Origin: Vreelandella profundi
GTDB lineage: Bacteria > Pseudomonadota > Gammaproteobacteria > Pseudomonadales > Halomonadaceae
Direction of reading: 5' to 3'
Assembly: GCF_019722725.1 (NCBI RefSeq)
Contig: NZ_CP077941.1
Span: 496,001 to 560,000, forward strand
Length of the DNA stretch: 64,000 nt
A model generated the notes under the pieces. The model saw nothing but the letters and a program-made list of their open reading frames with translations. It had not been told where the DNA came from and made no database searches. Within the stretch, counting starts at the first letter, position 1; the number at the start of each line of letters is the position of its first letter. The position numbers and the translations under genes were made by a program. Shown here piece after piece: positions 18,527 through 27,978 of the stretch.

Positions 18527-19321
18527 ATGTCTGCTTTTGATCGTCCTGTTGATGATGGCTCTTCTGAAAATAGCTCTGCTGGGCATGGCGGCGGCTCCGT
18601 TGCCGGGTATCCGCGTCCACCGCGGCGTGAATTCAAGGCGCGCGGAAGTTTTGTGACGCGCTGTGAGGCTTGCCAGCTTCCCGCTCTGAACTGTTTGTGC
18701 CCGTATCAGGTGAAGGCTGAGAGCCATGCTCAGGTATGGTTATTGACCCATCCGCTCGAACATTTTAAGCCGACCAATACCGGGCGTTTGATACGCGATG
18801 TGCTGACGACGACGCAGGTGTTTACCTGGTATAGGATGGCGCCGGATGCGCGTTTGCTGGCACTGCTGGAAGATCCGCGCTATGCGCCTTTTTTGATTTT
18901 TCCTGACGATCAGGCAGATTACGCCGATCGAGTAGTGGGGTTGGATGCGGTTGAAGAAGCTAAAAGCCAGGCGCGCATTCCGGTGTTTATTATTTTAGAC
19001 GGCACCTGGCGCCAGGCGCGGCGCATGTTTCGCAGAAGCGTCTATCTGGATAAATTGCCGATTCTGCCGCTGCATACTGAGCGTGAAACCCGCTATCGGT
19101 TAAGAAAGCCCGCGTCTAAAGCGCATCTATGCACGGCAGAAGTGGCCATCGAGCTGCTGCGCCAAGGCGGTGATGTCGCCGCTGCCGATAGGTTAGATGA
19201 TTATTTTGATGTGTTTAACGATAGCTACGCGGCGAGCCGACTGCATCACAAAATAGACCCGCCGACCGCCGCCATGCGGCGTCTTTCTGCACAGCGAGAC
19301 GCAGCGCTCACCGGGGAGTGA
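18527..19321 (+). CDS. tapT: tRNA-uridine aminocarboxypropyltransferase, DTW-domain protein
   Basis: The product is 264 aa from the ATG at 18527; a TTG 12 nt upstream is also in frame. The DTW signature appears as ILDGTWRQARRMFR. The N-terminal CEACQLPALNCLC gives paired cysteines typical of the family, and LLTHPLEHFKPTNTGRL and RLRKPASKAHLCTAEVAIELL complete it. TapT adds the acp3 group to U47 of tRNAs. A hairpin with 12-bp arms spans its stop codon. Confidence 0.85.
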   Translation: MSAFDRPVDDGSSENSSAGHGGGSVAGYPRPPRREFKARGSFVTRCEACQLPALNCLCPYQVKAESHAQVWLLTHPLEHFKPTNTGRLIRDVLTTTQVFTWYRMAPDARLLALLEDPRYAPFLIFPDDQADYADRVVGLDAVEEAKSQARIPVFIILDGTWRQARRMFRRSVYLDKLPILPLHTERETRYRLRKPASKAHLCTAEVAIELLRQGGDVAAADRLDDYFDVFNDSYAASRLHHKIDPPTAAMRRLSAQRDAALTGE

Positions 19322-19329
19322 GCGCTGCG
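19300..19329. terminator. Long hairpin spanning the tapT stop, between convergent genes
   Basis: CGCAGCGCTCAC (19300-19311) and GTGAGCGCTGCG (19318-19329) pair perfectly over 12 bp with a 6-nt loop, and the stop TGA is in the right arm. No clear T-run follows on either strand, so it may be a weak terminator or an RNA-stabilising end for the convergent tapT and TraB genes. Confidence 0.45.
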
Positions 19330-19339
19330 AATAGCGTCT

Positions 19340-20632
19340 TTACGCGCTGCCAAATAACGCACCGGCAATTCTAAAGCCTGCCACCCAGGTGCCTATTGCC
19401 GAGCCGAGCGTGGCGAGAATAAAGACCAGCAAGGTGCGCGATACACGGTTTTTCCACCAGCCTTTTAGCTGCGTGACGTCGTGGCGCAGCGTTGAGAAGT
19501 CGCGCACTTTGGGTTTACGCATGTAAAGCTCAACACCCGCAGCCACGAAGCCTGCGCCAATCGTCGGATTCAGCGAGGTCAGCGGGGCGGCGAAGAAGGT
19601 GGCAATCACGGTCACCGGATGCGCTAACGCGATAATGGTCGCACCGCCCGCGAGAATCCCGTTAATTAAGAACCACTCAAGAACCAGCTGCCAGCCAAGG
19701 CCCGTGTTACGCGAGAAGCCGACGGCAAAGCCTGTTAACACCAGCGCGGTAATCAGCCACGGCAGTATTTTCCAGAGTTTCGTGGGTGCCGGGGTCGCTT
19801 CAAGTGATTCGCGCTCTACCTTGGGGTCCGCGGGCAGCGGCGCCTCAAGATGCTCAACGGTGCCTTTCAGGTGGCCGGCGCCGATAACCACCAGCACATG
19901 CTGATAGCGCCCCGGTGGAGCATCTTCCGCTAAGCGCAGCGCCATATAGCGATCACGCTCGCTAATCAGCGGCGTATAAAGCGCCTCAGATTCGGCGGCA
20001 AATTCGTTGAACGTTGCCTCCAGCATATCGCCTTCTTTAAGCTTTTCGATATCCTCTTTGGAAACATCCTGACGTGATAGCACGCTGCCGATAAGGCCTG
20101 AAAATAGCGAGAAGCGCTGCCACCACGGCACGTTGCGATAAATGCGTTTTAGCGTCAGGCCCACATCGCGGTCTACCAACAGCAGCGGTAGCTGCAGCCG
20201 GCTAGCTTCTTCCACCGCCGCGCGCATTTCTGCCCCAGGCTGAATGCCGGACTGGTCGGCAATGCGCTGCTGAAAAGCGCCCAGTGCAAGGCTTGCGGCC
20301 ACCATGCCCGCTTTGCCTTCTTTAAATACTTGGAACAGGTCTTGCTCGCCCATGGCATCTGGGTTGGACATGCTGTGATGGCGGGCGTCACAGAGCTCAA
20401 TAGCCACGGCATCAAAGGCGCCGCTGTCCAGCAGCTTGCGAACGTCGTCCGCGCTTTCTGCTGATACGTGGGCCGTGCCTAGCAGCGTATAGCGGGTATC
20501 GCCGATGGCGATCGTTTTAAGCGGCCCGCTGGTGGCCGGGAGCGAGGTCGGCGGTAGTTCTAGCGGCGGTGTCTGTGTGTCAGGCGTAGCGTTACCCGAC
20601 GCTTCTTCAGGGGACGTGTCTTCGTGATTCAT
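19340..20632 (-). CDS. TraB/GumN-family membrane protein
   Basis: The product is 430 aa. After a Pro/Thr-rich N-terminus comes the TraB domain with YTLLGTAHVSAESADDV, AIELCDARH, and VVIGAGHLKGT near residue 245, which hold the conserved GxxH motifs. From about 285 onward there are four or five hydrophobic segments forming a membrane domain. This matches the TIGR00261 pheromone-shutdown-related group, named after the enterococcal TraB. The fold resembles metal-dependent hydrolases, but the role in proteobacteria is unknown. Confidence 0.82.
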   Translation of the reverse strand: MNHEDTSPEEASGNATPDTQTPPLELPPTSLPATSGPLKTIAIGDTRYTLLGTAHVSAESADDVRKLLDSGAFDAVAIELCDARHHSMSNPDAMGEQDLFQVFKEGKAGMVAASLALGAFQQRIADQSGIQPGAEMRAAVEEASRLQLPLLLVDRDVGLTLKRIYRNVPWWQRFSLFSGLIGSVLSRQDVSKEDIEKLKEGDMLEATFNEFAAESEALYTPLISERDRYMALRLAEDAPPGRYQHVLVVIGAGHLKGTVEHLEAPLPADPKVERESLEATPAPTKLWKILPWLITALVLTGFAVGFSRNTGLGWQLVLEWFLINGILAGGATIIALAHPVTVIATFFAAPLTSLNPTIGAGFVAAGVELYMRKPKVRDFSTLRHDVTQLKGWWKNRVSRTLLVFILATLGSAIGTWVAGFRIAGALFGSA

Positions 20633-20678
20633 TAACGGCTCTCAAGTCGATCAAATAAGTAGGCCTGATGTGTAACAT

Positions 20679-22127
20679 TTAACGTCGCCAGAAGGCGGGA
20701 GTAAAAAGCACCAGTACCGTGAAAATTTCCAGGCGCCCTAGCAGCATGGCCATGACCAAGATCCATTTCGCGAAGCTAGGCAAGTCGCCATAGTTAGTGC
20801 TGGCTTCACCTAGTGCGGGGCCAAGATTGTTGAGCGCTGACCCCACCGTCGACCAAGCCGTCACTTGATCTACGCCGGTCGCCATAACGCCCACCAGCAT
20901 TAAAAAGAACAGCAGGACGTAAACGGAAAAGAAGCCCCACACGGCTTGGGCAATGCCGTCGGGAACGCTGACTTTACCGACTTTCACCGCAATTACCGCG
21001 TTGGGGTGAATCAGTCGCATGATTTCACGCATGCCCTGCTTAAGAATCAAAATAATCCGAATCACTTTCATGCCGCCCGCCGTTGAGCCGGAACAGCCGC
21101 CAACGAAGGCCGCTACAAAGAGTAAAAACGGCAGCGCGCCCGGCCACATCGAGAAGTCGGCGACGCTGTAGCCTGCGGTCGTGGCGACAGACACCACTTG
21201 GAAAATCCCGTGCCGTAAACCGCGCTCTGTCTCGTAGGTATTTGTCAGCCAGAGTGACAGCACCGTGATTACCGCCAGGGCGAGCAGGAAGAGCATCAAA
21301 AAGCGTGCTTCCGGATCCTGAAAGTAGTGCAGCAGGCTTTTTTCGCGCCAGGCGATAAAATGCAGGCTAAAGCTAAAGGCTGAAATCAGCATAAAGACCA
21401 CGCAAATCATTTCAATCATTGCGCTATCAAAATAGCCGATACTGGCGTCATGCGTAGAAAAACCGCCGTTGGCAACGGTGGAAAAGCTGTGGCTCAACGC
21501 ATCAAACCAGCCCATGCCCGCCAGCATATACGCAATCATGCAGGCGATTGTCAGCGTGGCGTATATGTACCACAGGGCTTTCGCCGTTTCGGTGATGCGG
21601 GGAGTGAGCTTAGAGTCTTTGAGCGGCCCCGGGATCTCGGTACGATAAAGCGCCATGCCGCCAATGCCGAGCGTAGGCAAAATAGCCACTGCCAGTACCA
21701 CAATCCCCATGCCGCCTAGCCACTGAAGCTGCTGACGATAGTAAAGAATCGATTCGGGTAAAAAGTCGATGCCGGTAATCACCGTTGCACCGGTCGTGGT
21801 TAAGCCGGAGAACGATTCAAACACCGCGTCGGTAATGCTTAACGAGCCATCTCCGAACAGCATCAGTGGCAGCGAGCCAAACAGCGCCAGTACCGTCCAA
21901 AACATCACGGCGATAATAAAACCATCGCGGATCCGCAGCTCTTTCTGAGAGTGTCGGTTGGGAAGATACAGCAATAGCCCCGTAGCGACCGAAATCGCAA
22001 TGCCGATAATAAAGGCACTCCACACGCCGTCTCGAAACCAAAGTGACATCAGCGTGGGAGGCAGCATGGTAAGGCTGAAGAGCATCAGCAACAGCCCCAA
22101 AATGCGCAAAATAACCCTCAGACTCAT
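20679..22127 (-). CDS. trkH: Trk potassium uptake, membrane subunit
   Basis: The product is 482 aa with the four pore-loop repeats of the TrkH/KtrB family. The selectivity-filter segments are visible as LTTTGATV, VANGGFST, TTAGYSV and LNNLGPALG. It forms the K+ channel-like unit gated by TrkA. It follows trkA by 52 bp in the same direction. Trk systems are central to the salt response of Halomonas. Whether this is the TrkH or TrkI type cannot be decided here, although linkage to trkA favours TrkH. Confidence 0.95.
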   Translation of the reverse strand: MSLRVILRILGLLLMLFSLTMLPPTLMSLWFRDGVWSAFIIGIAISVATGLLLYLPNRHSQKELRIRDGFIIAVMFWTVLALFGSLPLMLFGDGSLSITDAVFESFSGLTTTGATVITGIDFLPESILYYRQQLQWLGGMGIVVLAVAILPTLGIGGMALYRTEIPGPLKDSKLTPRITETAKALWYIYATLTIACMIAYMLAGMGWFDALSHSFSTVANGGFSTHDASIGYFDSAMIEMICVVFMLISAFSFSLHFIAWREKSLLHYFQDPEARFLMLFLLALAVITVLSLWLTNTYETERGLRHGIFQVVSVATTAGYSVADFSMWPGALPFLLFVAAFVGGCSGSTAGGMKVIRIILILKQGMREIMRLIHPNAVIAVKVGKVSVPDGIAQAVWGFFSVYVLLFFLMLVGVMATGVDQVTAWSTVGSALNNLGPALGEASTNYGDLPSFAKWILVMAMLLGRLEIFTVLVLFTPAFWRR

Positions 22128-22179
22128 GGTTGTTGCATGCTCCTGTTATTAGCTCTGGATGGCAGTGATGCTGGGGTTA

Positions 22180-23553
22180 TCAAAAGAATGTTAAACCAAC
22201 TTGGAATAGGCGCTCTACATCACGGATACGCCGCTTATCGATCACAAACAGGATCACGTGGTCGCCGCTCTCTACCATCACATCGCCGTGGGCAATGATG
22301 ACCTCTTTGCCGCGTACAATCGCGCCGATGGTGGTGCCGTCGGGTAGGTCGATGTCACGAATGGCGCGGCCGACTACTTTGGACGACTGCTTGTCGCCAT
22401 GGGCGATGGCTTCAATCGCTTCGGCCGCGCCGCGACGCAGCGAGTGCACGTTAACGATGTCGCCGCGGCGCACGTGGGTGAGCAGGCTGCCGATGGTGGC
22501 CTGCTGAGGGGAGATGGCAATATCGATTTCGCCGCCTTGGACCAAATCCACGTACGCCGCGTTGTTAATTAACGTGAGCACTTTTTTCGCTCCTAGGCGC
22601 TTGGCGAGCAGCGATGACATGATATTGACCTCGTCATCGTTGGTCAGCGCGCAGAAGATATCGCACTCTTCAATGTTCTCTTCTTCCAGCAGGCGCTTGC
22701 TGGTGGCGCTGCCATGCAGTACGACGGTACGGTCCAGGCGTTCCGAGAGCGTGGTGCAGCGCTCCAGATTGTGCTCGATGATCTTGACCTGGTGGCTGTG
22801 CTCTAAGTGCTCTGCCAGCCGCTCGCCGATATTGCCGCCACCGGCGATGACGACGCGGCGAAAGTCGCGTTCGACTCGGCGTAGCTCGCTCATTACCGCG
22901 CGAATGTCGCGACGGGCGGCCAGGAAAAACACTTCGTCGTCGGCTTCAATCACGGTATCGCCGCGTGGAATAATCGGCCGGTTGCGTCGATAAATAGCGG
23001 CTACGCGAGTGTCTACATTGGGCATGTGGTGGCGTAGAAAGGCGAGGTCTTGACCCACCAGCGGGCCGCCGTAAAAGGCTTTAACCGCGACCAGCTGAAC
23101 CAACCCACCGGCAAACTCCAGCACCTGCAGCGCCCCCGGATGCTCAATCAAACGGCGTACGTGATCGGTGACCACTTGCTCTGGGCTGATCAGTACGTCG
23201 ATGGGAATGGCTTCATGGGCAAAAAGCCCTTTGCGGGTTAAGTACGCCGTGGCCCGCACTCGGGCGATTTTGGTGGGCGTACGAAACAGCGTGTGCGCTA
23301 CCTGGCAGGCGATCATGTTGATCTCGTCGCTGTTGGTCACAGCGATCAACATATCGGCGTCTTCACAGCCCGCCTGGCGCAGCACAATAGGATATGAGCC
23401 CGGCCCCGTGATGGTACGGATGTCGAGTTTGGTATGTAGCTCGCGCAGTTTTTTGGCATCAGTGTCGACGACGGTGATGTCGTTTTCTTCGCGAGCGAGG
23501 TGTTCTGCTAAGGTGCCGCCGACCTGGCCGGCGCCAAGAATGATGATTTTCAT
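22180..23553 (-). CDS. trkA: Trk potassium uptake, NAD-binding regulatory subunit
   Basis: The product is 457 aa, a tandem of two RCK units. The first Rossmann fold begins [15 protein letters not shown] at residue 4 and the second [18 protein letters not shown] at about 233. Each is followed by a TrkA_C lobe. It is a peripheral protein that binds NAD(H)/ATP and controls TrkH. The 181-bp leader toward the dodecin gene holds a strong hairpin at 23591-23620. Confidence 0.96.
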   Translation of the reverse strand: MKIIILGAGQVGGTLAEHLAREENDITVVDTDAKKLRELHTKLDIRTITGPGSYPIVLRQAGCEDADMLIAVTNSDEINMIACQVAHTLFRTPTKIARVRATAYLTRKGLFAHEAIPIDVLISPEQVVTDHVRRLIEHPGALQVLEFAGGLVQLVAVKAFYGGPLVGQDLAFLRHHMPNVDTRVAAIYRRNRPIIPRGDTVIEADDEVFFLAARRDIRAVMSELRRVERDFRRVVIAGGGNIGERLAEHLEHSHQVKIIEHNLERCTTLSERLDRTVVLHGSATSKRLLEEENIEECDIFCALTNDDEVNIMSSLLAKRLGAKKVLTLINNAAYVDLVQGGEIDIAISPQQATIGSLLTHVRRGDIVNVHSLRRGAAEAIEAIAHGDKQSSKVVGRAIRDIDLPDGTTIGAIVRGKEVIIAHGDVMVESGDHVILFVIDKRRIRDVERLFQVGLTFF

Positions 23554-23590
23554 TGCTGAGCATCGGTTCCGTTAAAAGCACCAGCGCGAT

Positions 23591-23620
23591 GTCGTTAAGA
23601 CCGAGAGGCGGTCTTACGAC
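23591..23620. other. Strong hairpin in the trkA leader
   Basis: GTCGTTAAGACCG pairs with CGGTCTTACGAC over 12 bp with one bulged T, leaving a 5-nt loop (AGAGG). It lies 38 bp before the trkA start on the leader side. A second inverted repeat, CCCTGAC (23635-23641) with GTCAGGG (23659-23665), stands just upstream. Neither has a T-run, so they look like leader structures rather than terminators. Confidence 0.5.
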
Positions 23621-23682
23621 TCCTTCCTGCAAGACCCTGACGCTCATGAGTGTATTGAGTCAGGGCGTCTATCATGCGCTGC

Positions 23683-23716
23683 AATAAAGACGGCGGCCAG
23701 TGTAAACTAGCCGCCG
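23683..23716 (-). terminator. Probable terminator after the dodecin gene
   Basis: On the minus strand CGGCGGC and GCCGCCG form a 7-bp GC stem with a 12-nt loop. It is followed by TCTTTATT, a mediocre T-run, 18 bp past the dodecin stop. Confidence 0.5.
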
Positions 23717-23734
23717 CTGAAAAGCAGGTGGGTA

Positions 23735-23941
23735 TTATTCTAGCGTGAAGCCGACCTTAACCGTGACCTGCCAGTGCGCTACCTGGCCGTCTTCAATGTG
23801 GCCACGGGTATCGATCACTTCTAGCCAGCGCATATGCTCAATCGTCTGCGATGCTTTGGCCAGGGCGTTCTGTACCGCTTCCTCGATACCTTTCTCAGAA
23901 GACCCGGTTAGCTCTACATGCTTGTAGGTATGATGACTCAT
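23735..23941 (-). CDS. Dodecin family flavin-binding protein
   Basis: The product is 68 aa, the normal size of dodecins. It shows [25 protein letters not shown], then [26 protein letters not shown], the beta-alpha-beta-beta pattern of the family. Dodecins assemble as dodecamers that store or buffer flavins (FMN/FAD, lumichrome). A ribosome site AAGGAG stands before the ATG. It sits between rsmB and trkA, an insertion compared with the Pseudomonas order. Confidence 0.92.
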   Translation of the reverse strand: MSHHTYKHVELTGSSEKGIEEAVQNALAKASQTIEHMRWLEVIDTRGHIEDGQVAHWQVTVKVGFTLE

Positions 23942-24003
23942 GATATCTCCTTCCTTGTCATAAATTCACTGCCCAGGTTAAGGCGCTAAGAACTTAGCCT
24001 CAG

Positions 24004-25341
24004 CTAGGCAGTGCGCTTTTCTAGTCTGGCATAAAAAAAGCCATCGTGACTGCTTACGGCAGGAAACAATTGACGGCCTGCGCCGGTGGCAATGCCCCAG
24101 GCGACGTCCTTAGGCGTCGTGACATGAGCATCGGGGGTGCGAGCAAGGAACGCCTCAATTTGCTCAGCGTTTTCTTCCGGCAGCACAGAGCAGGAAGCGT
24201 ACAAAAGCGTGCCGCCTTCGCGCAGCATGGGCCAAAGATTGTCTAGCAGCTGACGCTGAAGCTTGGCAAGCGGGCGGATATCGTCCTTGCGGCGCAGCTT
24301 TTTGATGTCCGGATGGCGTCGGATAACGCCAGTGCCCGAGCACGGCGCATCGAGCAAAATGGCGTCAAACGGTGTGCCGCTCCACCAGTCGCGCTCGGTG
24401 GCATCGGCATGTTGCAGCACGGCCTCAATGCCTAAACGGCTTAGCGTATCTTCCACGCGCGCTAGGCGCTGGTTGTCGCTATCAATCGCGGTCAGCTGAA
24501 TATCAAACTGCTCAAGTAAATGGGCTGTTTTACCGCCCGGGGCGCAGCAAGCATCCAACACGCGGGCGCCGGGGCGTGGGGCAAGCGCGGGCCCCAGTAG
24601 CGCCGCCGAGAGCTGGGCCGCTTCATCTTGAACGCTAACGTGGCCGTCTTCGAAACCGGGCAGCGCCGTGACGTCGCAGGGCGTTTCCAGAGTGATGGCA
24701 TCGGGGCCATGCGGGCATAGCTGCCCAGTGAGGCCTTGTTCGGTCAGTTGGGCTAAATAGGCTTCACGATCGTTGTGATGCTGATTCACTCTTAACGTCA
24801 TCGGGCCTGCGTGGTTGTTGGCCTCAACGATGTCGCGCCACTGCTCAGGCCATGCCTGGCGCAGCGCGTTGAGCAGCCACGGCGGATGTTCTAGCGCAAC
24901 GTTCTCATCCTGGTCTACCTGCGCTTGGAGCGCTTCGGACTCGCGCTGCAGGCGGCGTAAGCAGCCGTTTAAAACGCGGGTGGCCCACTCTTTGTTGAGT
25001 AGGCGTGCTGCGCCCGCCGTCTCACCGACGGCCGCATGGGCCGGGATGCGCATGTACAGCAGTTGATAAATACCTACCAGTAGCAGCGCTTGAACATCGC
25101 TGTCGCGCTTCTTAAACGGCTGCTTAAGCAGTACGCCGGCTAAGGCTTCCAAGCGCGGTAAGCGGCGGCAGGTGCCAAAGCAGAGTTCTTTTAGCAGCCC
25201 GCGGTCGCGAGCCACGACGCTGTGGTCATCTAATCCAGCCAGTGAGCCTTGGTCGCTGAGCACCGGAGCCAGCGCACGCGCTGCAGCGGCGCGCACTTCT
25301 TGGCCACTGCCGCCGCTTTGTGGGGAGCGCTTTTGGTTCAT
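24004..25341 (-). CDS. rsmB: 16S rRNA (cytosine-967 C5)-methyltransferase
   Basis: The product is 445 aa. The N-terminal NusB-like RNA-binding domain covers about 1-140. The methyltransferase domain carries VLDACCAPGGKTAHLLE and the catalytic pair in LDAPCSGTGVIRRHPDIK and LLYASCSVLPEEN. It makes m5C967 in 16S rRNA. Its ATG overlaps the fmt stop (ATGA), the widespread fmt-rsmB arrangement. Confidence 0.96.
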   Translation of the reverse strand: MNQKRSPQSGGSGQEVRAAAARALAPVLSDQGSLAGLDDHSVVARDRGLLKELCFGTCRRLPRLEALAGVLLKQPFKKRDSDVQALLLVGIYQLLYMRIPAHAAVGETAGAARLLNKEWATRVLNGCLRRLQRESEALQAQVDQDENVALEHPPWLLNALRQAWPEQWRDIVEANNHAGPMTLRVNQHHNDREAYLAQLTEQGLTGQLCPHGPDAITLETPCDVTALPGFEDGHVSVQDEAAQLSAALLGPALAPRPGARVLDACCAPGGKTAHLLEQFDIQLTAIDSDNQRLARVEDTLSRLGIEAVLQHADATERDWWSGTPFDAILLDAPCSGTGVIRRHPDIKKLRRKDDIRPLAKLQRQLLDNLWPMLREGGTLLYASCSVLPEENAEQIEAFLARTPDAHVTTPKDVAWGIATGAGRQLFPAVSSHDGFFYARLEKRTA

Positions 25342-26330
25342 CGTGAGTTTCCTTCGCTGGACTGTTCCGCTGGTTTACCAAAACGAGCGCCGGTGGCAAG
25401 GCGCGCGTGGCGCGCATTCAATAGGTCGCGCACGGCCATGGCTTTACCGCCGGGCAGCTGTGCGCTGGTCACGCATAGTATCTCGCGGCCCTCTACACCA
25501 CAGGCAATCCGCAGGTGATCATCGCCGTGGTCTAGCAGGGTGCCAGGCGCAGAGGGCGCATGTTCGCCTGCTTCCACGCTTGCCATCAGCAGCCGAAGGC
25601 GCTCATCGCCCAGGGCACACCAGGCCACTGGCCAGGGGTTGAACGCACGGATTTTGCTGGCGAGCAGATGCGCCGGCTGAGCAAAATCGAGTTCCGCTTC
25701 TGCCTTGCTCAGCTTGGCGGCATAGGTGACGCCGTCTGCAGGCTGCGGCGTGGCATGCACGCCATCGGTGGTCAGTGCATCCAGCACGTGGATCAGGGCA
25801 TTCGCACCTTGAACCGCGAGGCGGTCGTGTAAATCACCGCCGGTGGTCTGCGGCGTAATAGGCGTACGCACTTCTGACAACATCGCGCCGGTATCCAGGC
25901 CAGCGTCCATCTGCATGATGGTCACGCCGGAGGCGCTATCACCCGCTTCAATGGCTCGCTGAATGGGCGCTGCGCCGCGCCAGCGCGGGAGCAGCGAGGC
26001 GTGAACATTGATGCAGCCTAACCGCGGTATATCCAGCACCGCTTGAGGCAGCAGCAGCCCATAGGCGACCACCACCATGATGTCAGCGTTAAGCGCGGCC
26101 AGCTCGGCTTGAGCCGCGGGCTCTTTTAGGGTCTGAGGCTGATACACCGGCAAATCGTGTTCCAACGCCAGCTGTTTAACCGGGCTGGGCGTGAGTTTGC
26201 GGCCACGCCCGGCAGGGCGGTCGGGCTGCGTATAAACCGCCACCACGTCATGCTGGCTTTCCAGCAGCGTTGCAAGACTTGAGGCGGCGAATTCAGGCGT
26301 GCCGGCAAAAACAACGCGCAATCGTGACAT
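25338..26330 (-). CDS. fmt: Methionyl-tRNA formyltransferase
   Basis: The product is 330 aa with VVFAGTPEFAASSLATLL, the active-site region GCINVHASLLPRWRGAAPIQ, MQMDAGLDTGAML, and the C-terminal OB-like tRNA-binding domain. It formylates initiator Met-tRNA using 10-formyl-THF. It lies 44 bp after def, which removes the formyl group from new proteins. Confidence 0.97.
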   Translation of the reverse strand: MSRLRVVFAGTPEFAASSLATLLESQHDVVAVYTQPDRPAGRGRKLTPSPVKQLALEHDLPVYQPQTLKEPAAQAELAALNADIMVVVAYGLLLPQAVLDIPRLGCINVHASLLPRWRGAAPIQRAIEAGDSASGVTIMQMDAGLDTGAMLSEVRTPITPQTTGGDLHDRLAVQGANALIHVLDALTTDGVHATPQPADGVTYAAKLSKAEAELDFAQPAHLLASKIRAFNPWPVAWCALGDERLRLLMASVEAGEHAPSAPGTLLDHGDDHLRIACGVEGREILCVTSAQLPGGKAMAVRDLLNARHARLATGARFGKPAEQSSEGNSR

Positions 26331-26374
26331 AAAGAGGGGGTTACCTAGCTTATGTAAAAAATCAGTAGAAAACG

Positions 26375-26887
26375 TTAGGCGTCCTGCATTTGCTTTTGGC
26401 GCTTCTGCATTTTTTTGAGGATGCGGTCACGCTTAAGTGGCGACAGGTAGTCAACAAACAGCACGCCTTCAAGATGGTCGTATTCGTGCTGAATGCAATG
26501 TGCCAGCAGGCCTTCTGCCTCTAACTCGTAGGCATCGCCGTTGCGATCCAGCGCGTTGAGCTGCACCTTAAGATAGCGCGGTACTTCGGCGTAATACTCC
26601 GGGATCGACAGGCAGCCTTCCGACAGAGGCTCTTTCACGTCGCCTATCGGGGTGTAGCGCGGGTTGATGAGCACCAGCGGCTGGGAGTTATCGTCGCTGA
26701 CATCCATGACGACGACACGACGGTGGACATCGATCTGCGTAGCAGCTAGACCGATACCACGGGCGTCATACATGGTCTCCAGCATATCGTCGACAAGCGT
26801 ACGTACCTCATCGTCGACGGTTTCCACCTCAGCGGCCTTGGTGCGCAGGCGCTCGTCGGGGAATTCTAAAATAGGAAGTTTGGCCAT
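26375..26887 (-). CDS. def: Peptide deformylase
   Basis: The product is 170 aa, type I. All three family motifs are present: [23 protein letters not shown] and the metal-binding [12 protein letters not shown]. It is the first gene of the def-fmt-rsmB run and is divergent from the dprA-side genes, with 179 bp between. Confidence 0.97.
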   Translation of the reverse strand: MAKLPILEFPDERLRTKAAEVETVDDEVRTLVDDMLETMYDARGIGLAATQIDVHRRVVVMDVSDDNSQPLVLINPRYTPIGDVKEPLSEGCLSIPEYYAEVPRYLKVQLNALDRNGDAYELEAEGLLAHCIQHEYDHLEGVLFVDYLSPLKRDRILKKMQKRQKQMQDA

Positions 26888-27066
26888 GGCGTTACAATCA
26901 CCGTTATGCTGAGTCTAAATTAAGTCAAACTAGGCCGTGAGCAGCGTCGTCCAGCCTAAGTACTTTATGATGGGCCACTATACCATGCTGTCAACGTTTC
27001 TGGGCATGCGCGCCCACTGCTCACAGCGTTTCAGATCTACATCATCATCGCACCGAGGAGAGCAGG

Positions 27067-27939
27067 ATGGCGATAAAACAACACCCTTCTCGTCGCGCTT
27101 TTGGCGCTCTGTGGCTGAGCGCCGCGTTGCTAGTAAGCGTTGATTCCGCCGCTGAGAACGGCCAGCGTGTCGTGACGCTTTCACCTCAGGTGCGCACGCT
27201 GGTCCCGCCGGAAACAGGCGCGCCTATTTCGATGAGCGCCGCTTCGATGGATGCCGCTTCAGTGGACGTCGCGCGTGCCTTTTTACGACAGCATCGCGTG
27301 GTCGATAACGCCGAGAATATTAACGCGCTGGCCTATGTGATCGCCGGTGAGGATCGCCGCTTGCTGAGTGGCGCGGGCGATAAGCTCTACGTGAGAGGCG
27401 ACGTCCCACGCCACGCTCAAGTGGGAATTTACCGCCAGTCAGCGCCTTATCACACGCTGGATGGTGCGCCCTTGGGCGTCGAGCTGATTAGCATCGGCAT
27501 TGCTCAGTATGTGAGCGATGACGGCGACATTGCGCAGCTTGAAGTGCTTAGCTCCCATCGGGAAGTGCGGGTTAACGACCTTGTTTTACCGCTGCCAGAG
27601 CCTGCGCTGGGCGCTGAGCTGACACCTCGCGCGCCGTTAACGTCAGTCGAAGGGCACATCATTGCCGTGCCGGATGGCGTGCGCTTTATTGGGCGCCTGC
27701 AAATCGTTACGCTAGATGTGGGCCGCCTTGATGGCCTGCAGCCAGGCCACGTGCTGCAGGTTGAGCAGCAAGGTGAGCAGGTGGGCGACCCGCGAAGCGA
27801 GGAGATGATTCAGCTGCCCAGTACCGAGGCGGGCAGCGTTTTGGTGTTTAAGCCCTTTGATCACGTCAGCTATGCGCTGGTGATGCAGGCATCGCGCGTG
27901 CTGGAAGTCGGTGATCAGGTCTCTTCATCGGTTCGTTAA
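27067..27939 (+). CDS. Exported protein linked to dprA (PA0020-like, LysM domain absent)
   Basis: The product is 290 aa with a signal peptide (basic start, hydrophobic LWLSAALLVSV, cleavage near SAA). In many gammaproteobacteria this position between def and dprA holds a LysM-domain protein. Here the conserved C-terminal part is recognisable (YVIAGEDRRLLSGAGDKLYVRG, GIYRQSAPYHTLDG, LQIVTLDVGRLDGLQPGHVL), but I see no LysM repeat in the N-terminal 100 residues. A likely ribosome site GAGGAGAGCAGG precedes the ATG. Function is unknown, presumably in the envelope. Confidence 0.7.
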   Translation: MAIKQHPSRRAFGALWLSAALLVSVDSAAENGQRVVTLSPQVRTLVPPETGAPISMSAASMDAASVDVARAFLRQHRVVDNAENINALAYVIAGEDRRLLSGAGDKLYVRGDVPRHAQVGIYRQSAPYHTLDGAPLGVELISIGIAQYVSDDGDIAQLEVLSSHREVRVNDLVLPLPEPALGAELTPRAPLTSVEGHIIAVPDGVRFIGRLQIVTLDVGRLDGLQPGHVLQVEQQGEQVGDPRSEEMIQLPSTEAGSVLVFKPFDHVSYALVMQASRVLEVGDQVSSSVR

Positions 27940-27966
27940 TTAGGCGGGAAGCATCAACGTTGTGAG

Positions 27967-27978
27967 TAAGGAGGTGAT
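27967..27978 (+). promoter_or_regulatory. Full-length Shine-Dalgarno before dprA
   Basis: TAAGGAGGTGAT complements the last 12 nt of bacterial 16S rRNA without mismatch and abuts the ATG. GGAGG ends only 4 nt before the start codon, closer than the usual optimum. No other gene whose start I checked here has so complete a site. Confidence 0.8.

Noticed and set aside
22514..22993. 159-codon plus-strand ORF opposite trkA
   Set aside because: It is Ser/Arg-rich antisense translation of the TrkA Rossmann region, with no domain.
25172..25642. 156-codon plus-strand ORF across the rsmB-fmt junction
   Set aside because: It is antisense to two clear genes and has no family features.
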